A DNA stretch of 64,000 nucleotides. Origin: Nocardia sp. BSTN01. Lineage in GTDB: Bacteria > Actinomycetota > Actinomycetes > Mycobacteriales > Mycobacteriaceae. A model generated the notes under the pieces. That model saw only the letters and a program-made list of their open reading frames with translations. It was not told where the DNA came from and made no database searches. A program made the position numbers and the translations under genes. Below, in pieces: positions 1 to 8,810 of this stretch; within the stretch, counting starts at the first letter, position 1, and each line of letters starts with the position of its first letter. The DNA is taken from positions 62,001-126,000 of the forward strand of contig NZ_JADKYP010000007.1 of NCBI RefSeq assembly GCF_015354405.1. The letters are read 5' to 3'.

Positions 1-506
1 GTTCCCTCGACCTCGTAGAGCTGGGAGACGTAGTAGTAGCCGTCCTCACCGTGTGGCAGGTGCCAGTGCAGACCCGGCTCCACCAGTCTTCCGCGCAGGT
101 CCATCACGCCGTGCTCGGACCACCGCGTCTCGGTTGCGTCGACTTCGAATCGGAACGGGTGTCCCTGGGCGCCGGGCGAACTCTCCAGTACCGTCGTTCC
201 CTCTCGGTGGGTCCGGACGAAATCGGTGCACCGTGCCGAGCGCCGGCTCGCTTCGTGTACGCGAAGGTCGTCCGAACCGAGCGTCGTCTGAAGGATGAAC
301 CGCTGGCGTCCACCGTCCCCGCTCTCGGGGATACGGAGAACGGTGTAGAGATTTGCCGCGTCGTCGCGAAGCGACCCGTAGAGATAGAGCGCGGACCACG
401 GGAGTCCGAACCAGTCCCGGGCGAGCGCGACCTGAGCCGGATCCGAGGAATGTTCCCCCAGTATCAATTGATAGTGGAAATGTCCGCGCTCGGAAAGTGA
501 GCCCAT
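1..506 (-). CDS. Lipocalin-like (AttH/CrtC/DUF7064-type) protein, 3' part cut by window edge
   Basis: The ATG at 504-506 opens a minus-strand frame that runs off the left edge; about 168 residues are visible (MGSLSERGHFHYQ...). The visible part is mostly predicted beta strands. It shares GRLVEPGLHWH and YVSQLYEV with the 345-residue protein at 39391-40428 (GRLLPPGLQWH, YVSQLYEV), and more loosely with the protein at 62518-63561 (GRLAVPGLQWF). The three are therefore paralogues. The family resembles lipocalin-like two-barrel proteins (AttH/CrtC, DUF7064), whose biochemical role is mostly unknown; a lipid-binding or isomerase/hydratase role would be a guess. It is the last visible gene of the operon that begins with the P450 at 10046. 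Confidence 0.75.
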   Translation of the reverse strand, partial: MGSLSERGHFHYQLILGEHSSDPAQVALARDWFGLPWSALYLYGSLRDDAANLYTVLRIPESGDGGRQRFILQTTLGSDDLRVHEASRRSARCTDFVRTHREGTTVLESSPGAQGHPFRFEVDATETRWSEHGVMDLRGRLVEPGLHWHLPHGEDGYYYVSQLYEVEG

Positions 507-578
507 CGGATCTCCTTCTTGCCAGATTTACCTGCCAGAAAAATTATGAAGAAGATCCGCGGCGTTGAATAGATTTCG

Positions 579-601
579 AACTGTCACTGTCACTGACAGT
601 T
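579..601. promoter_or_regulatory. Inverted repeat, possible operator
   Basis: AACTGTCA at 579-586 and its exact reverse complement TGACAGTT at 594-601 flank a 7-bp spacer, in the 105-bp gap between the hydrolase stop (612) and the start of the partial gene (506). No T-tract follows on either strand, so an operator for a dimeric repressor is likelier than a terminator. Function is inferred. Confidence 0.35.
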
Positions 602-611
602 TCTTCCGTGA

Positions 612-1742
612 TTATCTGATCCGTCCGGCCCAGGCGAAGACCGCATCCCGGTACGCCGCGTTTCCGGACATGAGATTAAGGATGTGCCCCGCGTCGGGAA
701 GCACATACGTCCGGTAATCAGCCGCCGGGCCGTAGAAGCCCGCCTCACGGGCGCGAAATATGTCGTCATCGACGCAGTCACCCGAATTTCCGCAGAAAAC
801 CGAGTCTCGCCGGCCGATCACACCGAGCACCGGAACGCGCAGGTCACGCGTGAGCGGAGTAACGATCGTCAGGAGAGCCTGCGCCGTCATGGCAGCCGGC
901 ATCACGCTCTTGGTCGCCTCGTCCGCGTCGACCACAGCGGGTTCGGGCGATGCCGGGGCGTAGAAGGCCGCCTGGCGAGAACCCGGCCGTGTCGTGAGAT
1001 ATCCGGGATCGCGATAGCGCACCCCGAGTTGCGGATCCGCGGTGGCAGGAATGAAGGAGGCCGAACCGAGCGCCGACTGCACCGGATTCACCTCATGACT
1101 GAAACCCGTCAGCACCAGGCCGTCCACGTCACCGAACCGGGACGCTTCGAGTACGGCGACCATCGAGCCTTCCGAGTGGCCGACGAGGACAATCCGGCCG
1201 GGCCGGTAGGACCCGATCCCCGAACGAACGTATGAGACGACGTCGTGAACAGCGAGAGCTTGTGCGTCACCGCTGATTTCGAGGCTGGGCGGCTCGGCAC
1301 TGGCGCCCGTTCCCAGGGCATCCAGCGTGAGCGTGGCGAAGCCGGCGGCATTGGCGGCGCGCCGGTAGGAATACCGTTCGGGGTCGACCGGGAAATCCCA
1401 ATACGTGCTGTCGTAGGTCGCGCCGGGGAGCAGGATCTGCAGAGGACCGCGGGCCACCGCCGGCACGCACACCGTGATGTGCACGAAAGCATCGGCGGCA
1501 CCGGCGATCGGTGTGGGCACATCCTTCGCCGAGCAGCTCGCGGCACCGGTCGCCGCCGATGGCGGCGCCATCACCACCGCCGCAACGGCGACCACGAATG
1601 CCGTCCCCGCTACGCGCAGGGCAGCCGCATTCGTGTGGCGACGCACCGCCGATCCGACACAACGAACAACCGCACCGATTTTCCGCGCCACCGCCGGCCC
1701 TTCCGATTCGGTCGAAGCGTCCTCGCTTCGCCCGTTGGTCAT
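612..1742 (-). CDS. Exported alpha/beta-hydrolase
   Basis: 376 residues. A cytoplasmic, Arg-containing N-terminus is followed by a hydrophobic segment (about residues 43-65) ending near SAATGA, which looks like an export signal or a signal anchor. The hydrolase fold follows: nucleophile elbow GHSEGS (Ser190), an acid candidate in IGRRDS near residue 310, and the catalytic His in PDAGH near residue 353. Cysteines at 70 and 92 and a CGNSGDC pair suggest disulfides and an extracellular location. It lies 76 bp downstream of the small protein gene in the same orientation, so it probably belongs to the P450-FadD operon. Substrate unknown; an ester or lactone hydrolase of exported or imported lipid is plausible. 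Confidence 0.8.
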   Translation of the reverse strand: MTNGRSEDASTESEGPAVARKIGAVVRCVGSAVRRHTNAAALRVAGTAFVVAVAAVVMAPPSAATGAASCSAKDVPTPIAGAADAFVHITVCVPAVARGPLQILLPGATYDSTYWDFPVDPERYSYRRAANAAGFATLTLDALGTGASAEPPSLEISGDAQALAVHDVVSYVRSGIGSYRPGRIVLVGHSEGSMVAVLEASRFGDVDGLVLTGFSHEVNPVQSALGSASFIPATADPQLGVRYRDPGYLTTRPGSRQAAFYAPASPEPAVVDADEATKSVMPAAMTAQALLTIVTPLTRDLRVPVLGVIGRRDSVFCGNSGDCVDDDIFRAREAGFYGPAADYRTYVLPDAGHILNLMSGNAAYRDAVFAWAGRIR

Positions 1743-1818
1743 TCAAGCTATTTCGGAATTCGGGAGTTGCCGACGCCCGGAAGCAAATGTCTGCGCGCAG
1801 GGGTCGACAAATCCTCTG

Positions 1819-2130
1819 CTAATCGCTCGCCGGAAGCGGCTTGGCCGCTTTGGAAACGACAGCTGCGCCATCGACAGCGATTCCGTACTCGCCGGCCTTG
1901 GTCACGAGAAATTCGAAATCCGTGCGACCCTCGACGATGTAACGCTTCCCGATTTTGATATCCGCGTCCGCACCGGATCCGGGAACGAGCCCGGACGCGG
2001 GCTGCTGTGCGGCATCGATCATCGGATGTCCGCCGCAGTGCAGCTCCACTTCGGCAGCGGGTGCGCGAACAATGATGATCTCGGTGGCGTCGACTTGGCT
2101 ACGGAGCCGGCTTCCGGGTTTCATTTTCAT
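1819..2130 (-). CDS. Small conserved-looking protein of unknown function
   Basis: 103 residues starting at ATG 2130, 7 bases after AGGAG. It has a compact hydrophilic core with the segments EIIIVRAPAAEVELHCGGHPM and a basic N-terminus KMKPGSRLRS, a single Cys, no signal peptide and no membrane helix. I cannot name the family. It starts 30 bp downstream of the acyl-CoA synthetase stop and precedes an exported hydrolase, so it is probably co-transcribed with the lipid-activating genes. A role as a partner or chaperone of the adjacent synthetase is only a guess from position. Confidence 0.65.
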   Translation of the reverse strand: MKMKPGSRLRSQVDATEIIIVRAPAAEVELHCGGHPMIDAAQQPASGLVPGSGADADIKIGKRYIVEGRTDFEFLVTKAGEYGIAVDGAAVVSKAAKPLPASD

Positions 2131-2160
2131 GGTTTCTCCTACAGCTGTCGGAATGACAAG

Positions 2161-3666
2161 TCATTTGGCGTCGGCGGGCTCGGACCGGAGGAGGTCGGCA
2201 ACCAGCTCGCGCCGGATCACCTTCCCCGTCGGGGTGCAAGGGAGGTCGGCGCGGAAGACCACTTCGTCGGGAGTACGGGAACCACGGAGCCGGGCGCGAA
2301 CGAAATCTCTCAGCTCGTCGGCCCCGACGTCCCGCAGCGCCACCACGGCGGCGACGATGCGGGCACCCCATTCGTCGTCGGGCAGGCCCACCACGGCGAC
2401 GTCCTTGACCGCGGGATGCGTGCCCAGCACGTCCTCGATCTCGGCCGGCGCGATGTTCTCACCGCCACGGATGATCGTGTCGTCGGTGCGGCCGGAAATG
2501 AACAAGTAGCCCGCCTCGTCCAAGTGGGCGCGATCGCGGGTGTGGAACCAGCCATCGGCGTCCAGCACCGAACCACTACCCAGATATTCGCCCGACACCT
2601 GAGCTCCTCGCACCCAGAGCTCACCGATTTCACCGGGCGCGAGTGCGGCGCCGGTCGCATCACGAATCTGTCCCTCGACACCCGGGACCAACCGGCCCGC
2701 GGAATGCAGCCGAGCTCGGACAGCCGGATCGGTCGATGCCAAGGCCTCGCGGTGATCATCGGGCCCCAGTACCGCGATCGTCGAGCTGGTCTCAGTCAAC
2801 CCGTACGCGTTCGTGAACGCGACCTGGGGGAAGAGCGAGAGCGCCTGCTCCAGCACCCGCTGCGGCATGCGGGCTCCTCCGTAGGCAATGGATCGCAGCG
2901 AGGACAGATCCACCGGTACCTCGCCCAGGTGATCGACGATGCGCGCGAGCATCGTCGGAACCAGCATCGTCTGGGTGATCCGCTCCCCGGCTACGATCTC
3001 GATCCACTCGGCCGGGTCGAAGTTCGGCAGATACACCGTCCGCCGCCCCGCGAACGCGTTGGTGAGCACGGTGCCCACGCCGGCGATGTGATACGGCGGA
3101 ACGCTGATCAATGCGGCGTCGGTGGGCTCGGCCGACGCGAATTCGACGGTCTGCAGCACATACGACACCAAATGCTCGTGCCGCAGCACCGCACCCTTGG
3201 GCTCGGACGTCGTCCCGCTGGTGTAGAGCACGACGGCAGGATGTTCGTCATCGACATCACGAGGGGGAATCGGGTCGGTCGCACAGGCGCTCAGCCATTC
3301 CCGGGTTGTCGTCACGACTCCCGGCACGGAGTCCAGGACGTCGAGGTACTGCTCGTCCACGATGAGATACGGCCGCCGGCCCAGTCCGGCCGCCAGCCGA
3401 GTCAGCTGCGGCCCGGACAACCGATAGTTCAGCGGCGTGAACGGCAAGCCCGCCGCGGCCGCCGCGAACAACGACACCGGAAAGCCGCGCCCGCCGACAC
3501 CGATGTAGCCGACCGCATCGACCCCGGCGGCCGCCAGCACCGCGGCCCCGCCGCCCGCGAGCCCGGCCAAATCCTGGGCCGTGGTCGCCGTATCGCCCGC
3601 CCCGATCAGCACTCGGTCGGGCATCGTGGAGGCAGCGGCCTCCAACAGCATCGAAATACCCATCAC
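2161..3666 (-). CDS. Acyl-CoA synthetase (FadD-type, AMP-forming)
   Basis: 501 residues, normal length for a class I adenylate-forming ligase; it activates a carboxylate with ATP and CoA. The P-loop motif YTSGTTSEPKG lies at about 148-158, the A5 region AYGLTETSS near 300, the hinge region ISGRTDDTIIRGGENI near 400, and the A10 lysine in CTPTGKVIRREL near residue 485. There is no signal or membrane segment. The gene follows the fused CoA-transferase by 11 bp and is followed by the small unknown protein. Its position in an operon with P450, SDR and Ltp genes suggests it activates the oxidised acid produced by that pathway. Exact substrate cannot be read from sequence. Confidence 0.9.
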   Translation of the reverse strand: MMGISMLLEAAASTMPDRVLIGAGDTATTAQDLAGLAGGGAAVLAAAGVDAVGYIGVGGRGFPVSLFAAAAAGLPFTPLNYRLSGPQLTRLAAGLGRRPYLIVDEQYLDVLDSVPGVVTTTREWLSACATDPIPPRDVDDEHPAVVLYTSGTTSEPKGAVLRHEHLVSYVLQTVEFASAEPTDAALISVPPYHIAGVGTVLTNAFAGRRTVYLPNFDPAEWIEIVAGERITQTMLVPTMLARIVDHLGEVPVDLSSLRSIAYGGARMPQRVLEQALSLFPQVAFTNAYGLTETSSTIAVLGPDDHREALASTDPAVRARLHSAGRLVPGVEGQIRDATGAALAPGEIGELWVRGAQVSGEYLGSGSVLDADGWFHTRDRAHLDEAGYLFISGRTDDTIIRGGENIAPAEIEDVLGTHPAVKDVAVVGLPDDEWGARIVAAVVALRDVGADELRDFVRARLRGSRTPDEVVFRADLPCTPTGKVIRRELVADLLRSEPADAK

Positions 3667-3677
3667 GTCTCCCGAAG

Positions 3678-6161
3678 TCAGCTTCGCTCGCGTTGAGCGT
3701 GGAATGGATTGCCCGGTACCTCGGTGCCCACAACCCCTTCGGCCGTCAGACGCTGCAAATCCGCGACGGAGCGACCGAGCAGGCCGACGACCAGCTCTTC
3801 GTTGTGTTCGCCCAGCAGGGGCGCATGGCGGCGGTGGTGCCGGTGCGGGCCCGCGCCGAACCGAGTGGGAAATCGCAGCAGGGTGGCTTCGCCGGTGACG
3901 GGGTGCGCGACAGTCTCGAACGTGCCCCGCTCGGCGAACGCCGGTGATTTCTCCTGCTCATGTCCCTGCAGGACGACTCCCACGGGCACGCCTTGCCGCC
4001 AGAGCTGCTCGACGATGTCTGCGGCACTGCGCGCGCTACACCACTCCCCCAGGCGGACGTCGAGCAGATCGTGCGCGTCGCGACGTCCCTGCGCCGAATC
4101 GAGGTGTGGGTCGGCCGCCCAGGCGGGCTCACCCAATGCGGTGCGCAGGCCGCGCCAGTGCGCGTCGCTTTCCACGGCGACAGCGACCCACCGGTCCTGC
4201 TTTCCGAGGTCGTTCGTGTCCGCGGACAGATACAGATTCTGCGGAGCACCGGTCACGCCCCGATTCCCGGTGCGGCAGATCAGGTTTCCGTACGCCGAGA
4301 ACTCGACGATCTGCTCGGCCGCGATGCCGAGCGCGCCGGCCACCATCGGCACCTCGAGCAACATTCCGGAACCGGTCCGGCGACGATGTTCGAGGGCGAG
4401 CAGCAGCGCCGCGGTCGCATGCATTCCGGCGATAGGGTCACAGGGACCGTTCGGCAGTTCGGCGACGCCGTCCGGTGAACCGGTTACCCAGGCCATTCCG
4501 GAAACCTGCTCCATCGTCTGCGCGTATCCGGTCCAGTCGCGCCAGGGCCCCGTCAGCCCGAAGGCCGGAGCGCGCAGCATGATCAGATCGGGTCTGCCGA
4601 TGCTGTCGTATCCGAGCCCCCACCCTTCCATGACCCGTGGCGAGAAGTTGTCGAGCACCACGTCGCACTGCGCGATCAGATCTCGGACCAGCTCGCGTCC
4701 CGCCTCGGTGCCGAGGTCTACCGCCAGATCGCGCTTGTTGCTGTTGGTCGCCTGGTAGAGCGGCGCCCACTCCCACCACGACGGTGTCTGCATCGACCGG
4801 GTCGTGTGATGGCGCATGGCGTCGGGCCGGGTGGGCGACTCGATATGAATGACGTCGGCTCCGAGCATGGCCAGATACTGGCCGATCACCGGCCCGGCCC
4901 AGAAGGCCGTGAAGTCCGCGATGCGGATGCCCTCCAACGGCAGAACGGCCTTCCCGACGCCGGCGAGCGCGCTCGGCGGCGGTACCACGCTCGCGTTGAT
5001 CTTTCCGACCGTGCCGTTGTGTTCACCCAGGCGTGGGGCAGCACCGCGGTCCTGCGGTCCGACCTCGCCGTGCATTCGATACGGTGCGGTCGGCTGCAGG
5101 AATCCGGCCACCGGATTCCGTTCGAAGAATCCACCTTCGGCGAAGTGATCGAATTGCGGCGTCTGTTCCCCATTGCCGATCGGAGCGACGGGGATCCGCA
5201 ATTCGCTGGCGGCTTCCAGAACTTCGGCCGTCGTATGGCGAGACGTCCAGTCCCGCACCGCGGTCACGATTTCGTCCCGTCGTTCCTGCCGTGCCGCGTA
5301 CTTGACGAGCGACTCGTCGTCCATCCAGTCGAAGCGTTCGATCAGGATGCAGAAGTTCTGCCACTGCTGGCCGGTGGCGACCATGAACCCCACCCAGCCG
5401 TCCTTCGTCGGCTCGATACACGGGATGTTCGTCGCTCGTTCGGCCCGGAAGGGGTGCCCCGCCATCTTGTAGAAGGTCGTCGGGTGCATCGAGGAGTTCA
5501 TCAGGGCCAGGGTGTCGTGCATGGACACGTCGACCAGGTCTCCGCCGCCGCCGAGCATGGCGCGGCGATGTGCCGCCAATGCCGCGATCGCCGCCATGAG
5601 CCCGGTCGTCCACTCTCCGGTTCGCCCGCCCACGGACGTCGGCGGGCGATCGATGTCCCCGCGGTCACCGACGGCGCCCGCCCATGCCTGCACGGTGAAC
5701 TCGGTGGCGGCCCGTCCCGCCCACGGACTGTCGAGCCCGAACGGCGAGACGGCGACGACGACCGCGTTCGGGTATCGGCTGCGCAACGCCGACGGCTCGT
5801 AGTCGGCCGATCCCGCCAGGGGTGAATCCGTCGACCAGACAATGACACTCGCGACATCCAGCAGGGCCGACAGATCGTTGGCACCTGCCCCCGATGCCGG
5901 GTCGATGGCGACACTCGACGCGCCCCCGGCGAGGTACTCGAACAGCGCACCGTGCTCCCCCTCGGGGATGGAAGCACGCGACGCCGACCACCGTCGCAAC
6001 GGATCGCCGCCCGGCCCTTCGACGCGCACGACGCGCGCCCCGCCGTCCATCAGGATGCGGCTGCAGTAACCACCGGTTATCCCGTAACTGAGATCGACCA
6101 CCAGGAAGGGCGCGAGCGGAGTTCCACCGGCCCGTTCCCCACTCGAATCAAACGTTTGCAT
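3678..6161 (-). CDS. Fused tandem CaiB/BaiF (family III) CoA-transferase
   Basis: 827 residues from ATG 6161; I prefer this start to upstream ones because an AAGGTG ribosome site precedes it, it overlaps the DUF35 stop by only 14 bp, and the family begins here. ATG 6173 is the alternative. Residues about 15-400 form one CaiB unit (VVDLSYGITGGYCSRILMDG) and about 405-825 a second (IRIADFTAFWAGPVIGQYL). Family III enzymes move CoA between acids through an Asp-bound anhydride. The second unit keeps the Asp (Asp575 in GPCDPIAGMHA), whereas the first has Glu183 in TGEWTTGLMAA. Probably only the C-terminal half is a standard active site. It likely makes or recycles the CoA ester used by the neighbouring Ltp/DUF35 enzymes. 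Confidence 0.88.
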   Translation of the reverse strand: MQTFDSSGERAGGTPLAPFLVVDLSYGITGGYCSRILMDGGARVVRVEGPGGDPLRRWSASRASIPEGEHGALFEYLAGGASSVAIDPASGAGANDLSALLDVASVIVWSTDSPLAGSADYEPSALRSRYPNAVVVAVSPFGLDSPWAGRAATEFTVQAWAGAVGDRGDIDRPPTSVGGRTGEWTTGLMAAIAALAAHRRAMLGGGGDLVDVSMHDTLALMNSSMHPTTFYKMAGHPFRAERATNIPCIEPTKDGWVGFMVATGQQWQNFCILIERFDWMDDESLVKYAARQERRDEIVTAVRDWTSRHTTAEVLEAASELRIPVAPIGNGEQTPQFDHFAEGGFFERNPVAGFLQPTAPYRMHGEVGPQDRGAAPRLGEHNGTVGKINASVVPPPSALAGVGKAVLPLEGIRIADFTAFWAGPVIGQYLAMLGADVIHIESPTRPDAMRHHTTRSMQTPSWWEWAPLYQATNSNKRDLAVDLGTEAGRELVRDLIAQCDVVLDNFSPRVMEGWGLGYDSIGRPDLIMLRAPAFGLTGPWRDWTGYAQTMEQVSGMAWVTGSPDGVAELPNGPCDPIAGMHATAALLLALEHRRRTGSGMLLEVPMVAGALGIAAEQIVEFSAYGNLICRTGNRGVTGAPQNLYLSADTNDLGKQDRWVAVAVESDAHWRGLRTALGEPAWAADPHLDSAQGRRDAHDLLDVRLGEWCSARSAADIVEQLWRQGVPVGVVLQGHEQEKSPAFAERGTFETVAHPVTGEATLLRFPTRFGAGPHRHHRRHAPLLGEHNEELVVGLLGRSVADLQRLTAEGVVGTEVPGNPFHAQRERS

Positions 6162-6636
6162 CGTCACCTTCATTCTTCCGGGTCGGCAGTGCCGCCTCAG
6201 CGCCACCGCCGACGTCCGGGATCCACACCGGCAGTACGACATTCGGTCCGATTTCCCGGAACGCGACGCGCACGGGATCGCCGATGGAGATGTCGCCTGC
6301 CGTCAGGCTGCCGAGTCGCGCATCCGCGGCCGGCAGCACATTGCCCACCATCCGAAGGTGGCTACCCTCGGCCAGTTCGACGACCGCCACCGGGAACGGC
6401 GTTTCCTCGGCATAACCGGGCAGTGTCGGACCGTGTGCGATGACGAAGGACCACACCGTGGCAGCGCCGCTGACGGCGGTCCATTCGAATTCGCCACTGC
6501 GGCAATCGGAACATCGCACGGCGGGTGGGAACCGCCACCGGCTGCACGCGGTGCACCGCTGGACCACCAGGTGTCCCTCACGGGCGGCTGTCCAGAAGGG
6601 CGCGGTGTCGACGTCGTCGACGACGGGAAGAATCAT
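6148..6636 (-). CDS. DUF35 OB-fold / zinc-ribbon partner of the Ltp-type thiolase
   Basis: 162 residues. The N-terminal rubredoxin-like zinc ribbon has Cys28, Cys31, Cys42 and Cys45 (CTAC and CSDC), followed by an OB-fold domain (ATVWSF, PFPVAVVEL). DUF35 proteins bind next to SCP-x/Ltp-type thiolases; in bacterial sterol side-chain degradation the ChsH2 DUF35 domain is required by the Ltp2 aldolase. The start overlaps the Ltp stop by 4 bp (ATGA), which indicates translational coupling and a stoichiometric complex. All four zinc ligands are present, unlike in the second DUF35 gene of this window (62064-62483). Confidence 0.88.
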   Translation of the reverse strand: MILPVVDDVDTAPFWTAAREGHLVVQRCTACSRWRFPPAVRCSDCRSGEFEWTAVSGAATVWSFVIAHGPTLPGYAEETPFPVAVVELAEGSHLRMVGNVLPAADARLGSLTAGDISIGDPVRVAFREIGPNVVLPVWIPDVGGGAEAALPTRKNEGDDANV

Positions 6637-7811
6637 GGCTTCCCTCCACGAAGCAACAGGGCGCTGGTAGGCACGACGTCCGAACTACTGACAAACGACC
6701 ATTCGGCACCAGCGACCTGGGCATTCGATGTGCCGCGCGCCTGATGCACCGCTTCGGCGATCAGATTGAAACCGTGCACATATCCCTCGGAAAGGCTTCC
6801 CCCGCTGGTGTTGACCGGTAGCACTCCACCAGGTCCCAGTCCCCCGTCCTTCACGAATGCCGCCGCCTCCCCGCGACCGCAGAAGCCGTACGCCTCCAGA
6901 GAGAACAGAATCAACGGAGTGAAGGCGTCGTAGATCTGGGCGACGTCGACATCGGCGGGCCCGATCTCGGCCTGCGGCCACAGCCGCTCTGCGCAGGCGA
7001 CCGCCGGAGTCCGGAACGTGTCTTCGGCGAAGAACTGCCGCATCATCAGATGGCCGTCACTGATGCCCTGTGCGTACGCATGGACGTATACGGGTGGTTG
7101 CGGCAGGTCGGCGGCACGCTCGGCAGAGGTGAGGACCACGGCGACCGCGCCGTCGGTCTCCAGGCAATTGTCATAGAGACACAAGGGATCGCTGATCATG
7201 CGTGCCGCGAAGTAGTCCTCGCGCGTCACCTCCCGATCCGCCATCTGGGCAGCCGGGTTGCGGTGGCCGTATCCGCGAATCGCGAGCGCGACGTCGGCGA
7301 GGGCTTCACGGGTGGCACCCGTCTCGTACATGTAGCGGCGAACCATCATCGCCACCTCGTCGACCGGCCGAATCACCCCCGGCGGCACGACGAAGGCACC
7401 GATGCCGCTCACCTCGGGGGTGGTCTGCGCCCACACTCGGCTCTGGCGTGAACCCCGCTTCCGCGACCGCCACGCGACCACCACCTCGGCCGAACCGGTG
7501 GCAATGGCGGACGCGGCCAATCCCACGGTGGCACAGCCACCGCCGCCGCCGGCCGGTGTGCGGGCGAACCAGCCGATATCGGCCATACCGAGCGCTCGGG
7601 CGAGTTCGTCCTCACCCACGTGCTCCATCGAAAAGGAGCTCAGCCCGTCGACCTCGGCGGGGTCGATCCCGGCATCGTTCAGCGCGCTCAGCACCGCTTG
7701 CGCCGCCAGCTGGTGTTCACTGCCGGGCAGCGACCGCGCGAAGCCGGTCGAACCGACCCCTACGATCGCGGCCCGATCCTGCAGCCAACCTGGCGTGGAT
7801 TCACGCTTCAT
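6633..7811 (-). CDS. Ltp-type (SCP-x) thiolase-fold enzyme, probable acyl-CoA aldolase/thiolase
   Basis: 392 residues from ATG 7811. I reject the start 27 bp further upstream because 7811 already overlaps the SDR stop by 11 bp. The thiolase fold is recognised by AAIVGVGSTGF at the N-terminus, a Cys in the position of the thiolase nucleophile (Cys93 in GGGGCATVGLAA), and the C-terminal NTSGGSLSEGYVHGFNLI with a His near the CoA pocket. Members of this group act either as thiolases or, with a DUF35 subunit, as retro-aldolases cleaving beta-hydroxyacyl-CoAs. The overlapping DUF35 gene makes the aldolase role likely. The neighbouring SDR, P450 and CoA-activating genes fit a side-chain or ring-cleavage pathway. 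Confidence 0.88.
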   Translation of the reverse strand: MKRESTPGWLQDRAAIVGVGSTGFARSLPGSEHQLAAQAVLSALNDAGIDPAEVDGLSSFSMEHVGEDELARALGMADIGWFARTPAGGGGGCATVGLAASAIATGSAEVVVAWRSRKRGSRQSRVWAQTTPEVSGIGAFVVPPGVIRPVDEVAMMVRRYMYETGATREALADVALAIRGYGHRNPAAQMADREVTREDYFAARMISDPLCLYDNCLETDGAVAVVLTSAERAADLPQPPVYVHAYAQGISDGHLMMRQFFAEDTFRTPAVACAERLWPQAEIGPADVDVAQIYDAFTPLILFSLEAYGFCGRGEAAAFVKDGGLGPGGVLPVNTSGGSLSEGYVHGFNLIAEAVHQARGTSNAQVAGAEWSFVSSSDVVPTSALLLRGGKP

Positions 7812-8589
7812 GGCCGCCGTCGACCGGCAGTACAGCACCGTTGACGAAACCGGAACCGTTGCTCAGCAACCACACAGCGGCCCTGGCGATATCGTCGGGC
7901 TGGGCCAGGCGCCCGAGCGGAATCCTCGCGGTCGCGACCTTCACGTACTCCTCGGGGAGTTCGGCGAAGTTGGTGTAGGTGGGTGACGGGCAGACCGCGT
8001 TCACGCGGATACCGTGCGGTCCCCACTCCCGGGCCGCGGTCCGGACGAGATTGACGGCCGCGGCCTTGGACGCCGAGTACACCGCGGTACCGGCGCCGGA
8101 CCGCAGCGCGGCGATGGAGGCGGTGACGACGATCGAACCGCCGTCACCCTGCTTCAGCATCTGCGCCGCGGTCTTCTTCAGCCCGTGAAACGTCCCCAGG
8201 ACATTGACGCCCATGGTGCGCTCCCAGTTGTCCAGGGAGGCGTCGAGCAACGGGCCTGCCGCGCCGAGAATCCCTGCGTTACTGTAGAAGTGGTCGATCC
8301 GGCCGAACGTGGACAACGCCGCGTCCACATACGCGTCGGCTCCTTCCTCGGTCGCCACGTCCGATCGGACGGCGACGGCCCGACCCTTGGGGAGCGACTT
8401 CGCCAGCACCTCCGCGGATTCGACGTCCAGGTCCGCGAGGACGACCTGGGCGCCCGCCTCGCTGAGCCGCACGGCCGCAGCCTTGCCGATACCGCTGCCG
8501 GCACCGGTCACCACGGCGACACGATCCTGGAAGGTGTGCAGATCGGCCCACGCGACGCTGTCGCCGGAGGCCGGGTTGACAATGCTCAT
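7801..8589 (-). CDS. SDR-family NAD(P)-dependent oxidoreductase
   Basis: 262 residues from ATG 8589. Classical SDR features: TGAGSGIG nucleotide site near residue 33, SNAG, a Ser in TASIAAL and the YSASK pair. The C-terminal VLPVDGG is typical of FabG-like enzymes. It follows the ferredoxin gene by 16 bp and overlaps the thiolase start. In this operon it may oxidise an alcohol made by the P450 or a beta-hydroxyacyl-CoA; sequence does not decide which. Confidence 0.88.
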   Translation of the reverse strand: MSIVNPASGDSVAWADLHTFQDRVAVVTGAGSGIGKAAAVRLSEAGAQVVLADLDVESAEVLAKSLPKGRAVAVRSDVATEEGADAYVDAALSTFGRIDHFYSNAGILGAAGPLLDASLDNWERTMGVNVLGTFHGLKKTAAQMLKQGDGGSIVVTASIAALRSGAGTAVYSASKAAAVNLVRTAAREWGPHGIRVNAVCPSPTYTNFAELPEEYVKVATARIPLGRLAQPDDIARAAVWLLSNGSGFVNGAVLPVDGGHEA

Positions 8590-8605
8590 CGTCGGTTTCC
8601 TGTTC

Positions 8606-8800
8606 TCAGCTGTTTTCCAGCCGCAAAGCTTGTTTGGGACAACTACGGATCGCGTGTTCGGCGGCCGGGTGCTGCGCCGGCGCGAGTTCGTCCACGACCA
8701 CATGGGCAAGCTCGTCGTCACCGATCTCGATGAGGTCGGGCGCGGCTGCCACACAGAGCGAATGGCCTTCACACCGGTCGTAATCGACGCTGAATTTCAC
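8606..8800 (-). CDS. [3Fe-4S] ferredoxin, P450 redox partner
   Basis: 64 residues. Cys10, Cys16 and Cys54 (CEGHSLC and CP) give three cluster ligands, and His13 occupies the place of the fourth, the pattern of actinobacterial P450 ferredoxins with a 3Fe-4S cluster. It follows the P450 by 10 bp and is evidently its electron donor. No ferredoxin reductase gene is seen in the window, so the electrons must come from one encoded elsewhere. Confidence 0.9.
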   Translation of the reverse strand: MKFSVDYDRCEGHSLCVAAAPDLIEIGDDELAHVVVDELAPAQHPAAEHAIRSCPKQALRLENS

Positions 8801-8810
8801 CGGGCCCTCC

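Noticed and set aside
1474-3696. 740-residue plus-strand open frame
   Set aside because: It is antisense to the FadD, the small protein and the hydrolase, has no family motif and comes from the high GC content; the minus-strand genes have clear motifs.
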